Shown here piece by piece: positions 7,881 to 16,184 of a stretch of 64,000 nucleotides of DNA. The translations under genes and the position numbers were made by a program. Each line of letters begins with the position of its first letter. Position 1 is the stretch's first letter. Source of the stretch: Arenibacter algicola (GTDB lineage: Bacteria; Bacteroidota; Bacteroidia; Flavobacteriales; Flavobacteriaceae); NCBI RefSeq assembly GCF_000733925.1, contig NZ_JPOO01000003.1:1240001-1304000 (forward strand), read 5' to 3'. A model generated the notes under the pieces. It saw only the letters and a list, made by a program, of their open reading frames with translations. It did no database searches and had not been told where the DNA came from.

Positions 7881-9146
7881 CTAGGTTTTTTGTTTCTTTT
7901 TCTGGGCAGCCGGAAACAATACATTGTTTAGAATAAGTCGGTAACCGGGAGAGGTAGGATGCAGTTCCAATTCTGTCTTGGGATCCCCTACCCTGTGCTG
8001 ATAGTCCTCCGGATCGTGCCCCCCGTAAAAAGTAAAGAATCCCTTTCCTTTAATTCCGTGAATATATCTGGCCTCCCCATTAATTTTATTTTCCCCCAAT
8101 ACCAGGACGGTAGGCTTAATCTCTTCCCTGGCAAAAGCGGTAGTCTGCCCCATAAACCCCTTGACCAGGGCCGTATGGTTCTGACATAACATTGTAGGAA
8201 CAGGGTCCCATTTCGCCGAGAAATCCATTAAAGAAAAATAATCCGATTCCTTGGGCACATTACCCCTTCTCATCGTCATATCTATGGAAGAAAATTCATA
8301 TTGAAGCGGATTGCGCTCCAAAATAAAATTGGTAAAGGCAAAAGTTTTCCCATAGTCCAGCTTAGCTTGATAATTTGCGTCAGATGGATCACCATCGAAC
8401 ATGGGCTCGCATATATCCACCTCGTCCGCAGCCAAGGCTATATCAAAACTATCGGTGGCAGAGCACATAGCAAACATAAACCCTCCCCCTATAACGTAAT
8501 TTCTTATTTTCAGTGCTACAGCCCGCTTTTCCTCTGAAACTTTATTGAACCCTAATTTTATTGCCAATGCTTCCGCCTGCTGCTTACCTTCTATATACCA
8601 AGGAGCCGCCCTATAGGCCCCATAAAATTTCCCGTATTGCCCTGTAAAGTCTTCATGGTGCAAGTGCAGCCAATCATAGAGCACCAATTTATCGTCCAAA
8701 ACTTCCTCATCATAAATTTGATCATAAGGAATTTCGGCGTACGTAAGTACCATGGTAACAGCATCGTCCCAAGGTGAATTATCCTTTGGGGAATAAACTG
8801 CAATTTTGGGGGCCTTCTCCAAAATTACCGCTTCTTGGTTCTGCGAAGGACTTGCAATTTCTTCCAAAATAATTTGGGTCTGGGAATCCGATACAATCTC
8901 AAAAGACACTCCCCTTATCTGACATTCCCTACGAACATTCTCGCCATCGGGCAACAAAAAAGACCCGCCCCTATAGTTTAGCAGCCATTGCACCTTTTGT
9001 TGTTTGGTCAATACCCAATAGGTAATACCGTAAGCCTTTAGATGGTTTTTCTGACTTTCAGCGTCCATAGGAATAAGAATGGATGTGGCTGAAATTTCCA
9101 TTATAGAAAATAGAATAAATAAAAGGGAGAAAAAACTCTTTTGCAT
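7881..9146 (-). CDS. Exported protein often labelled asparagine synthetase B; glutamine-amidotransferase-like fold
   Basis: The 421-residue protein starts at the ATG 9144-9146 (MQKSFFSLLFILFS), which gives a clear signal peptide; an ATG at 9167 would add seven residues. Close homologues in flavobacteria carry the name asparagine synthetase B, but I see no N-terminal Cys nucleophile or ATP-pyrophosphatase domain. Instead, GGGFMFAMCSATDSFD (Cys at about residue 228) looks like the nucleophile elbow of a class-I amidotransferase or ThuA-like domain, and FYGGHDPEDYQHR could supply the His. It acts outside the cytoplasm. The substrate is unknown. Confidence 0.6.
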   Translation of the reverse strand: MQKSFFSLLFILFSIMEISATSILIPMDAESQKNHLKAYGITYWVLTKQQKVQWLLNYRGGSFLLPDGENVRRECQIRGVSFEIVSDSQTQIILEEIASPSQNQEAVILEKAPKIAVYSPKDNSPWDDAVTMVLTYAEIPYDQIYDEEVLDDKLVLYDWLHLHHEDFTGQYGKFYGAYRAAPWYIEGKQQAEALAIKLGFNKVSEEKRAVALKIRNYVIGGGFMFAMCSATDSFDIALAADEVDICEPMFDGDPSDANYQAKLDYGKTFAFTNFILERNPLQYEFSSIDMTMRRGNVPKESDYFSLMDFSAKWDPVPTMLCQNHTALVKGFMGQTTAFAREEIKPTVLVLGENKINGEARYIHGIKGKGFFTFYGGHDPEDYQHRVGDPKTELELHPTSPGYRLILNNVLFPAAQKKKQKT

Positions 9147-9172
9147 GTACCAATATCTAATGTGCATCTTAC

Positions 9173-9180
9173 CAAAGATA
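9173..9180 (-). promoter_or_regulatory. -7 box TATCTTTG for the exported amidotransferase-like gene
   Basis: A perfect TAnnTTTG on the minus strand places transcription start near 9167. The first ATG (9167) would then be almost leaderless, while the ATG at 9146 gets about 20 bases of leader. This supports the shorter start. No -33 TTG was seen. Confidence 0.45.
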
Positions 9181-9324
9181 CTGGAAAATTGAGGTATCAG
9201 TTTTGAAATAGGGTTAAAATTTTCAAAATAGCCTATTGCTTAGAGAAAAGTATAAGCAACTTTTTGCAAACTAATTGCCAAATAGTCAAAAGAATAGGTT
9301 TTAAGAAGAACTAATTTACCCCCT

Positions 9325-10872
9325 TTAAAAAGGTACATCATTATCATCCTGCATGGAATCATCGTTCATGGAACTGCCAAAGGCTTCGTTGGCATTGGGA
9401 AGGTTTTTTGTGATGAAGGGGTTATCATCATCCGCATTCATTTTCGATTGAAATTCAAAGGGAGAATCAAAATCATCCAAGTTGTCAAATTTACCTAGAT
9501 GCCCAAGGAACTTAAGACGGATATTTTCCAAACCACCATTTCTGTGCTTTGCCACAATAAATTCGGCTTGTCCTGCAGTTGGCGAGCGTTCTTCATCATC
9601 CCATTCATCAATCTTATAATATTCAGGTCTATAGATAAAGGAAACAATATCCGCATCCTGCTCTATTGCCCCGGACTCCCTCAAATCCGATAAAATTGGT
9701 CTTTTACTACCGCCCCTGGTCTCAACGGCACGTGATAACTGGGAAAGTGCTATTACAGGAACGTTCAATTCCTTGGCCAAGGCCTTTAAGTTTCTGGATA
9801 TGGTTGATATCTCCTGTTCACGGTTTCCACCTTTTTGACTTCCTCCCGCGGTCATCAACTGCAAATAATCAATAATGATCATCTTAATATCGTGCTGTGA
9901 AGCCAAACGCCTGGCCTTTGCTCTAAGGTCGAAAATAGAAAGCGAAGGGGTATCATCAATAAATAAGGGTGCAGTCTCCAAGGCCTTTACCTTTACGTTC
10001 AACTGTTCCCATTCATGCTTCTCCAATCTTCCTGTTCTCAATTTCTCTGAAGACAGGCCCGTCTCCGAGGATATCAATCTGGTAATCAATTGAACTGAAG
10101 ACATTTCAAGTGAAAAGAAGGCCACTCCAATATTGGAGTTTACCGCAATATTTCTGGCCATGGACAGGGTAAGGGCTGTTTTACCCATACCTGGACGGGC
10201 TGCCACGATAACCAAGTCACTCGGTTGCCATCCCGAAGTTAGCTTGTCCAATTTGTCGAAACCAGATGGAATACCGCTAAGCCCTTCCTTACCTGCAATT
10301 TCCTCAATTCTCTTCTTAGCCTGTATCACCAAATTCTGGGCGGTTTCGGCAGAACGCTTTAAGTTCCCCTGAGTAACGTCGTACAATTTGGATTCAGCAG
10401 TGTCCAATAAGTCGAACACATCGGTAGAATCCTCATAGGCTTCTTCGATTATTTCATTTGAAATCTTGATAAGACTACGCTGGATAAATTTCTGAAGGAT
10501 AATACGCGCATGAAACTCAATATGTGCGGAAGAAGCTACTTTTTGGGTTAATTTTATAAGATAAAAATCGCCTCCGGCACTCTCCAACCTACCATCCTTC
10601 TTCAATTGGGACGAAACGGTTAATAAATCTACCGGTTCAGAATTTTCAAACAACTTAAAAATAGCTTCATAGATATATCTATGGGCATCCCTGTAAAAGA
10701 CTTCAGGATGCAGTATATCTATAACTTCATCGACCCCCTTCTTATCAATCATCATTGCTCCGAGCACAACTTCCTCTAAATCAATAGCTTGAGGAGGTAT
10801 TTTACCCTTCTCAAGGCTAATGATGGTCGACTTGTCTATTCGATGACCAATAATGGGGTTCGTTTTTTCCAT
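9325..10872 (-). CDS. dnaB: Replicative DNA helicase DnaB
   Basis: The 515-residue protein has the DnaB N-terminal domain (about 25-130, starting IPPQAIDLEEVVLGAMMID), a linker helix region, and a RecA-like helicase domain. Walker A is ARPGMGKTAL (about 225-234), with MIIIDYLQLM as Walker B, and the ALSQLSRAVETR and DLRESGAIEQDAD motifs follow. It unwinds DNA ahead of the replisome as a hexamer. The C-terminal tail is acidic and Asn/Asp-rich. No intein is present. The gene is preceded by the accA terminator, so it has its own promoter in 10873-10972. Confidence 0.97.
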   Translation of the reverse strand: MEKTNPIIGHRIDKSTIISLEKGKIPPQAIDLEEVVLGAMMIDKKGVDEVIDILHPEVFYRDAHRYIYEAIFKLFENSEPVDLLTVSSQLKKDGRLESAGGDFYLIKLTQKVASSAHIEFHARIILQKFIQRSLIKISNEIIEEAYEDSTDVFDLLDTAESKLYDVTQGNLKRSAETAQNLVIQAKKRIEEIAGKEGLSGIPSGFDKLDKLTSGWQPSDLVIVAARPGMGKTALTLSMARNIAVNSNIGVAFFSLEMSSVQLITRLISSETGLSSEKLRTGRLEKHEWEQLNVKVKALETAPLFIDDTPSLSIFDLRAKARRLASQHDIKMIIIDYLQLMTAGGSQKGGNREQEISTISRNLKALAKELNVPVIALSQLSRAVETRGGSKRPILSDLRESGAIEQDADIVSFIYRPEYYKIDEWDDEERSPTAGQAEFIVAKHRNGGLENIRLKFLGHLGKFDNLDDFDSPFEFQSKMNADDDNPFITKNLPNANEAFGSSMNDDSMQDDNDVPF

Positions 10873-10941
10873 GAGTGCTAAATTATATAAATAAGAATTA
10901 AAAAGAGATTTGGGATATTAACAGTTGTTCAACAATGTACC

Positions 10942-10950
10942 TGTTGATAA
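10942..10950 (-). promoter_or_regulatory. DnaA-box-like 9-mer upstream of dnaB
   Basis: TTATCAACA on the minus strand differs by one base from the DnaA box TTATCCACA and lies about 70 bases upstream of the dnaB start. A nearby TTGTTCAACAA palindrome (10924-10934) is in the same region. A single site does not make an origin. Confidence 0.2.
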
Positions 10951-10972
10951 GTTACAAAATTTGTTCATAAGC

Positions 10973-11003
10973 AAAAAAAAACCGGAGAATTTCCGCTCCA
11001 GTT
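10973..11003 (-). terminator. Terminator of accA
   Basis: Read on the minus strand, ACTGGAG and CTCCGGT form a 7-bp stem (one G-U), extended by A-T pairs and followed by about nine T. It lies 26 bases past the accA stop. Confidence 0.8.
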
Positions 11004-11028
11004 TTTTCTACCTTGACAAAAAGGGTTA

Positions 11029-11982
11029 TTATCCATTAAATACACCCATATTGGCATATTTATCCATTCGGTTTTTTACCAATTCTTTTGGTGATAACTT
11101 TTTTAATTCCTCATAATGCGAAGAAATTTTATTTTTTACGATCTCAAAAGTCTTATCCCTATTGGCATGGGCACCACCTACCGGTTCACGAACAATCTCG
11201 TCTATCAACTTCATTTTCTTCATGTCCGTTGCTGTAAGCTTTAAGGCCTCTGCCGCAATTTCCTTGTACTCCCAACTTCTCCAAAGAATAGAAGAGCAGG
11301 ATTCTGGCGAAATAACGGAGTACCAGGTATTTTCCAACATCAATACCTTATCCCCTACACCAATTCCCAATGCCCCTCCAGAAGCGCCTTCGCCAATAAT
11401 TACCACGATAATGGGAACTTTCAATCGGGTCATTTCCAAAATATTCCTTGCAATTGCCTCTCCTTGGCCTCTTTCTTCTGCCTCAATCCCAGGATATGCT
11501 CCTGGAGTATCTATTAAGCAAACTACCGGAATACCAAATTTTTCGGCAGACTTCATTAAGCGCAATGCTTTTCTGTACCCTTCTGGGTTGGCCATCCCGA
11601 AATTTCTTAATTGCCTTGTTTTGGTATTATAACCTTTCTGTTGACCAACAAACATATAACTCTGATCTCCTATTTTACCAAGACCGCCGATCATTGCTTT
11701 GTCATCCTTGACATTGCGATCTCCATGCAATTCCAAAAAGGTTTCCCCACAAATGGCCCTTATATAATCTAAGGTATAGGGTCTATTAGGATGCCTGGAC
11801 AATTGCACCCTTTGCCAGGCGGTAAGATTCTTATATATTTCCTTACGGGTCTCAACGAGTTTTTTCTCTATTTGTTTACAAGTTTCAGAAACATCAACTT
11901 CACTCTCTTCTCCGATTATCATGCACTTATCCAATTGCTCTTCCAGCTCTTTAATTGGCAGTTCAAAATCTAAATACTCCAT
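11029..11982 (-). CDS. accA: Acetyl-CoA carboxylase carboxyltransferase subunit alpha
   Basis: The 317-residue protein matches AccA over its full length. It has the N-terminal coiled region (LDFELPIKELEEQLDKC), WQRVQLSRHPNRPYTLDYI, the LIDTPGAYPGIEAEERGQ motif, and GEGASGGALGIGVGDKVLML, which forms the oxyanion and biotin-binding core. With AccD it transfers carboxyl from biotin to acetyl-CoA to make malonyl-CoA for fatty acid synthesis. The zinc-finger AccD partner is not in this window. The gene follows the EamA gene on the same strand with a 43-base gap and ends at a clear terminator. Confidence 0.97.
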   Translation of the reverse strand: MEYLDFELPIKELEEQLDKCMIIGEESEVDVSETCKQIEKKLVETRKEIYKNLTAWQRVQLSRHPNRPYTLDYIRAICGETFLELHGDRNVKDDKAMIGGLGKIGDQSYMFVGQQKGYNTKTRQLRNFGMANPEGYRKALRLMKSAEKFGIPVVCLIDTPGAYPGIEAEERGQGEAIARNILEMTRLKVPIIVVIIGEGASGGALGIGVGDKVLMLENTWYSVISPESCSSILWRSWEYKEIAAEALKLTATDMKKMKLIDEIVREPVGGAHANRDKTFEIVKNKISSHYEELKKLSPKELVKNRMDKYANMGVFNG

Positions 11983-12025
11983 AGGTTTATAGGTTTAGCT
12001 CTTTACAACTAGCAAATATAAAACT

Positions 12026-12934
12026 TTAATGGGAAGGTAACCCATTAGTAGTTTTTTTTAATTTTTTTCTATTTTTCAAAATCCCGTTGGCGACCACGGT
12101 AGTCAAGATCAAAAGTGCTCCCACATAAAAAAGCGGATTCAATTTTTCGCTTTCCCCAAGAAGAAGAAAGGCCAATATTATCCCATATACGGGTTCCAAG
12201 TTAATTGTCAACATTACGGTATAGGGAGAAATATATTTCAAAATCTTTACGGAAGCAATGAATGCATAAGCCGTACAGACTGAAGCAAGTATAAATATAT
12301 ACATCCAATCATTAACGGACAACTGAAAAAACTTTTGGTCGAAACTACCGGAGAATACCAGATATATGGACAAAAACAGGACACCGCTTCCCACTTCATA
12401 AAACGAAATAACAGACGGTCTTTGCTCTTGCGTTAATTTACCATTGATCAAGGAAAAAGTGGCAGATAAAAAGGAGGACACCAATGCCAATAGTATTCCA
12501 TTTAAAAAACCCTTCTCCACCCTAAACATTATATATAGGCCTAGCATAACGATCAGCCCAAAAACCAATTCATAACCTACCATTTTCCGGCCATACCAAA
12601 AAGGTTCCAACAGGGCCGTAAAAAATGCGCCCGTAGACATTGTTGCCAGGGCAATGGACACATTGGATACTTTGATGGCCATAAAAAAGGTGACCCAATG
12701 CAAGGATACCACAATTCCACCCAAAATAAGCATCAGCAGGGTTTTTGGAGGTACCTTCAACTGAAATTTCCTTATAAGGATATAGGCTAAAATGATCAAG
12801 GAAGCCATCAACATACGATACCATACCAAAGGAAGGGCGTCAATAGTTATGAGCTTGCCAATGACCGCCGTAAAGCCCCAGACAAAAACTATAAAATGTA
12901 GGTGAAGATAATTATTGAGCTTAACGTTTGGCAT
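12026..12934 (-). CDS. EamA/DMT-family membrane transporter
   Basis: The 302-residue protein has about ten hydrophobic helices arranged as two EamA repeats (about 8-140 and 150-285), with VWGFTAVIGKLI in the first helix and LEPVYGIILAFLLLGE in the second repeat. Such drug/metabolite transporters export amino acids, nucleotides or other small metabolites through the inner membrane. The substrate is unknown. Its start overlaps the end of the LptF/G gene by 14 bases, suggesting translational coupling in the tgt-lptG-eamA transcript. An unrelated EamA gene at 35291 is broken. Confidence 0.88.
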   Translation of the reverse strand: MPNVKLNNYLHLHFIVFVWGFTAVIGKLITIDALPLVWYRMLMASLIILAYILIRKFQLKVPPKTLLMLILGGIVVSLHWVTFFMAIKVSNVSIALATMSTGAFFTALLEPFWYGRKMVGYELVFGLIVMLGLYIMFRVEKGFLNGILLALVSSFLSATFSLINGKLTQEQRPSVISFYEVGSGVLFLSIYLVFSGSFDQKFFQLSVNDWMYIFILASVCTAYAFIASVKILKYISPYTVMLTINLEPVYGIILAFLLLGESEKLNPLFYVGALLILTTVVANGILKNRKKLKKTTNGLPSH

Positions 12935-14003
12935 TCTGCAACAAATAAAAAGCTATGGCCCCGAACATAACATTGGGAATGATCACTGCCCATAGGGGCG
13001 AAAATCCAGATTGTTCAGCGAGAGTCCCGAAAACCTTATCAAAAAAGATGTATATAAATGCCACCCCAATACCGAAGGCCAGATTAACCCCCATACCGCC
13101 ACGTCTCTTTACGGAGGAGACAGCCACAGCTATAATGGTAAGGATAAAGGCGGCTATGGGCAGGGCCCAACGCTTATACTTTACCAACACATAACTATTT
13201 ATATTGGACGCGCCCTTTTTTCTTTGCACTTCTATAAACTTTTCCAGTTCAAACATATTCTTGGTTTCGGCTATATAGGAAACCGGAGTGAGGTCATCTA
13301 TCTTAAAGTCGAAAATAGTATCCAATCTGCGTTTTGTCTCTACAATCTCCTTACCGTTTCCCAATTTTCTCTTTTCATAGGAAGTAAGTCGATAGACCGT
13401 ATCTTTTTCTATCCAACGGATGTTGGCAGCAGATATCTTAAAATCCAAGGTGTTCTGTTCGTTGAAACGCTCCATGGTGAAGTTATACCCTATCTGTCTG
13501 GCAGGATCAAAACTGCTGACATAGATATAATCACTTTCGTTCAACTGGTTAAAAATATTGGTAGTTACCCTATCCTGTTTACCTTTCTTTAAATATTTAA
13601 ACTTAAATTCGTTGTACCCCACACTTGCCGGAGGCACAATAAACATGTTCATAAAGAACATGATTATGGCTATAATAGATGCACCAATAAGATATGGCCG
13701 TAAAAATCGCCCATAAGAAACCCCCGAACTTAATATCGCTACAATTTCAGTATTGTTCGCCAATTTGGAGGTAAAGAAGATTACGGACAGGAAAAGGAAA
13801 ATTGGGAACAAGAGGTTTCCGATGACCAATGTAAAATTCCAGTAATACATTACAATTTCCGCCAGTGGAACCTCATTATCGATCATTTTTCCGATCTGCT
13901 CTGCCAAGTTTGCCATTATCCCAATAGGGATAAATAGCAACAACATCACAAAGAAGGTTGCCAGATATCTCTTTAGAATATATTTATCAATTATGCTCAG
14001 CAC
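12921..14003 (-). CDS. LptF/LptG-family permease (LPS export)
   Basis: The 360-residue protein has the YjgP/YjgQ layout: two N-terminal transmembrane helices with IDKYILKRYLATFFVMLLLF, a third near 100-120, a periplasmic jellyroll region (about 125-265), and three C-terminal helices (IAAFILTIIAVAVSS to IIPNVMFGAIAFYLL). LptF and LptG form the inner-membrane part of the LPS extraction machine with LptB. Which of the two this is cannot be settled. The start is GTG at 14001-14003, placed directly after the tgt stop (14004), so the two genes abut and are coupled. Confidence 0.88.
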   Translation of the reverse strand: MLSIIDKYILKRYLATFFVMLLLFIPIGIMANLAEQIGKMIDNEVPLAEIVMYYWNFTLVIGNLLFPIFLFLSVIFFTSKLANNTEIVAILSSGVSYGRFLRPYLIGASIIAIIMFFMNMFIVPPASVGYNEFKFKYLKKGKQDRVTTNIFNQLNESDYIYVSSFDPARQIGYNFTMERFNEQNTLDFKISAANIRWIEKDTVYRLTSYEKRKLGNGKEIVETKRRLDTIFDFKIDDLTPVSYIAETKNMFELEKFIEVQRKKGASNINSYVLVKYKRWALPIAAFILTIIAVAVSSVKRRGGMGVNLAFGIGVAFIYIFFDKVFGTLAEQSGFSPLWAVIIPNVMFGAIAFYLLQNAKR

Positions 14004-15134
14004 CTAGAGTCTTTTATCCATTTGTTTTACCATTACAGATTTCCATTCATAGAAATCCCCTGCTAAAATATGTCTTCTTGCCTGACGAACCAACCACAAA
14101 TAAAATCCCAAATTGTGAATGGTAGCGATTTGTTTTCCCAAATACTCGTTCGCAGCGAACAAGTGCCTTAGATAGGCCTTGGAATATTCATGGTCTACAA
14201 AGGTAGTTCCCATCTCGTCCAAAGGGGAAAAATCGTCTTCCCACTTCTTATTTTTTATATTGATAGTGCCATGTGCCGTAAACAGCATTCCATTTCTAGC
14301 ATTTCTGGTAGGCATCACACAATCGAACATATCTATCCCCAAGGCAATGTTCTCTAAAATATTGATGGGGGTACCCACTCCCATTAAATATCTGGGCTTA
14401 TCTTCTGGCAGTATTTCGCAGACCACCTCTGTCATTGCATACATTTCCTCCGCAGGTTCACCTACGGAAAGTCCGCCAATGGCATTACCTTCGGCCCCTA
14501 CTCCCGCAATATATTCGGCCGATTGCCTCCTAAGGTCCTTATAGGTAGACCCTTGGACAATTGGAAAAAAGGTTTGTTCATAATTGTATGCAAAAGGAGT
14601 TTTTTCCAAATGCTTTATACAGCGCTCCAACCACCTATGGGTCATGTGCATGGATCTTTTCGCGTAATTATAATCGCATGGATATGGAGTACATTCATCA
14701 AATGCCATAATAATATCTGCACCTATGACACGTTGAATCTCCATAACATTCTCTGGGGTAAACACATGGTAGGAACCATCAATATGGGATTTAAACTTAA
14801 CCCCTTCTTCCTTTATCTTTCTGTTGTCCGACAAGGAGTAGACCTGATAACCACCGCTATCCGTTAAGATATTTCGGTCCCAATTCATAAACTTATGAAG
14901 GCCGCCAGCTTGTTTCAGTATTTCGGTTTTAGGCCTTAAATACAAATGGTATGTATTACCCAAAATAATGTCCGGATTTATCTCCTCCCTCAATTCCTTT
15001 TGGTGTACCCCTTTTACTGAAGCTACTGTACCAACAGGCATAAAAATGGGAGTTTCTATCTTGCCGTGGTCCGTAATAATCTCTGCCGCCCTGGCTTTAG
15101 TCCTTGAGTCTGAATGTTGTAAGGTAAATTTCAA
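14004..15134 (-). CDS. tgt: tRNA-guanine transglycosylase (queuine/preQ1)
   Basis: The 376-residue protein matches bacterial Tgt. ETPIFMPVGTVASVKGVH lies near the N-terminus, DSGGYQVYSL carries a catalytic Asp, GGLSVGE lies mid-chain, and MFDCVMPTRNARNG carries the nucleophile Asp. It exchanges G34 for preQ1 in tRNAs of Asp, Asn, His and Tyr. The family N-terminus MKFTLQHSD aligns with a TTG at 15132-15134. No in-frame ATG is available, so the start appears to be TTG. QueD, an early enzyme of the same pathway, is encoded at 63582. Confidence 0.95.
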   Translation of the reverse strand: MKFTLQHSDSRTKARAAEIITDHGKIETPIFMPVGTVASVKGVHQKELREEINPDIILGNTYHLYLRPKTEILKQAGGLHKFMNWDRNILTDSGGYQVYSLSDNRKIKEEGVKFKSHIDGSYHVFTPENVMEIQRVIGADIIMAFDECTPYPCDYNYAKRSMHMTHRWLERCIKHLEKTPFAYNYEQTFFPIVQGSTYKDLRRQSAEYIAGVGAEGNAIGGLSVGEPAEEMYAMTEVVCEILPEDKPRYLMGVGTPINILENIALGIDMFDCVMPTRNARNGMLFTAHGTINIKNKKWEDDFSPLDEMGTTFVDHEYSKAYLRHLFAANEYLGKQIATIHNLGFYLWLVRQARRHILAGDFYEWKSVMVKQMDKRL

Positions 15135-15153
15135 AAAAATCTATTTAAAGCCG

Positions 15154-15161
15154 CAAATATA
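15154..15161 (-). promoter_or_regulatory. -7 box TATATTTG for tgt
   Basis: A perfect TAnnTTTG on the minus strand lies 19 bases before the TTG start of tgt and implies a leader of only about 12-15 bases. No -33 box was seen at the usual spacing. Confidence 0.4.
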
Positions 15162-15246
15162 GTCAACTCAAAGCCATTAAATCCTTAACAAAAAAATAAA
15201 GTTCTGTTATTGGCCATGATAGTTGATAAAATATTATAATTCCTGC

Positions 15247-15277
15247 TTGTGTACCCAAAAGATTGCCATTACTTTTG
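15247..15277 (+). promoter_or_regulatory. Bacteroidota promoter of the transketolase operon
   Basis: TTG (15247-15249), a 20-base spacer and TACTTTTG (15270-15277) match the phylum's consensus in both boxes. Predicted transcription start near 15284 rules out the upstream TTG codon at 15263 and supports the ATG at 15302. Confidence 0.7.
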
Positions 15278-15301
15278 AAAAGTTTAAAAAATATAGATAA
15301 A

Positions 15302-16147
15302 ATGCCAAAACTTCAAGAATTACAAGATTTGACCGTTCAGGTTCGCAGGGACATTCTAAGAATGGTTCATAAGGTAAACTCAGGGCATCCAGGAGGTTCC
15401 TTGGGCTGTACTGAATTTATTGTTTCCCTTTACAATGAAATCATGGAGCTTAAGGGCGGATTTGATATGGACGGAAAAGGAGAGGATCTTTTCTTTTTAT
15501 CCAATGGTCACATATCCCCTGTTTTCTACAGTGTTCTGGCAAGAAAAGGATACTTTCCAGTTGATGAATTAAATACCTTTAGATTAATAGATTCGCGTTT
15601 ACAAGGCCATCCTACTACTCACGAAGGTTTGCCTGGTGTACGAATCGCGTCAGGTTCATTGGGACAGGGCATGTCAGTGGCCTTAGGTGCTGCACAGGCC
15701 AAAAAGCTCAACAAAGATTCCAAACTGGTCTATACCCTTCACGGTGATGGCGAGTTACAGGAAGGCCAAAATTGGGAAGCCATTATGTATGCCGCTGGTA
15801 AGAAAGTGGACAACATTATTGCCACCATAGATTATAACGGCCAACAGATAGACGGGGCTACGGAGGATGTACTTCCTATGGGAGACCTAAAGAAAAAATT
15901 TGAAGCTTTTGGATGGGATGTCTTGGACATAAAGGAAGGAAATGATCTGGAAGCCGTTATAAAAGGGATGAAAGAAGCCAAAAGTAGGACCGGAAAAGGA
16001 AAACCGGTATGTGTACTATTGCACACCATAATGGGACACGGAGTAGATTTTATGATGTACACCCACGCATGGCACGGTAAGGCTCCCAACGACGAGCAAT
16101 TGGCGACCGCTTTGGCGCAGAACCCAGAAACCTTAGGGGATTACTAA
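15302..16147 (+). CDS. Transketolase, N-terminal subunit
   Basis: The 281-residue protein is the thiamine-diphosphate-binding half of transketolase. Its motifs include KVNSGHPGGSLG, DLFFLSNGHISPVFYSVLA and the THGDGELQEGQNWEA type TPP/Mg2+ motif (here LHGDGELQEGQNWEA). It works with the next gene's product, which supplies the pyrimidine-binding domain, to transfer two-carbon ketol units in the pentose phosphate pathway. The ATG at 15302 (MPKLQELQDL) is preferred because the promoter -7 box lies within the upstream extension. The two subunits are 37 bases apart in one operon. Confidence 0.95.
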   Translation: MPKLQELQDLTVQVRRDILRMVHKVNSGHPGGSLGCTEFIVSLYNEIMELKGGFDMDGKGEDLFFLSNGHISPVFYSVLARKGYFPVDELNTFRLIDSRLQGHPTTHEGLPGVRIASGSLGQGMSVALGAAQAKKLNKDSKLVYTLHGDGELQEGQNWEAIMYAAGKKVDNIIATIDYNGQQIDGATEDVLPMGDLKKKFEAFGWDVLDIKEGNDLEAVIKGMKEAKSRTGKGKPVCVLLHTIMGHGVDFMMYTHAWHGKAPNDEQLATALAQNPETLGDY

Positions 16148-16184
16148 TCCACAACCTTTTCCAAAAAAATTAAAGAAAATACAG

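Noticed and set aside
10873..11028. Replication origin near dnaB
   Set aside because: Only one DnaA-like box and no dnaA, dnaN or AT-rich repeat cluster is present.
11162..11632. 156-residue open frame on the plus strand within accA
   Set aside because: It lies entirely antisense to accA, a complete and conserved gene, and its translation resembles no family I know.
13011..13592. 193-residue plus-strand frame within the LptF/G gene
   Set aside because: It is a shadow of the conserved permease in another frame, with no domain pattern.
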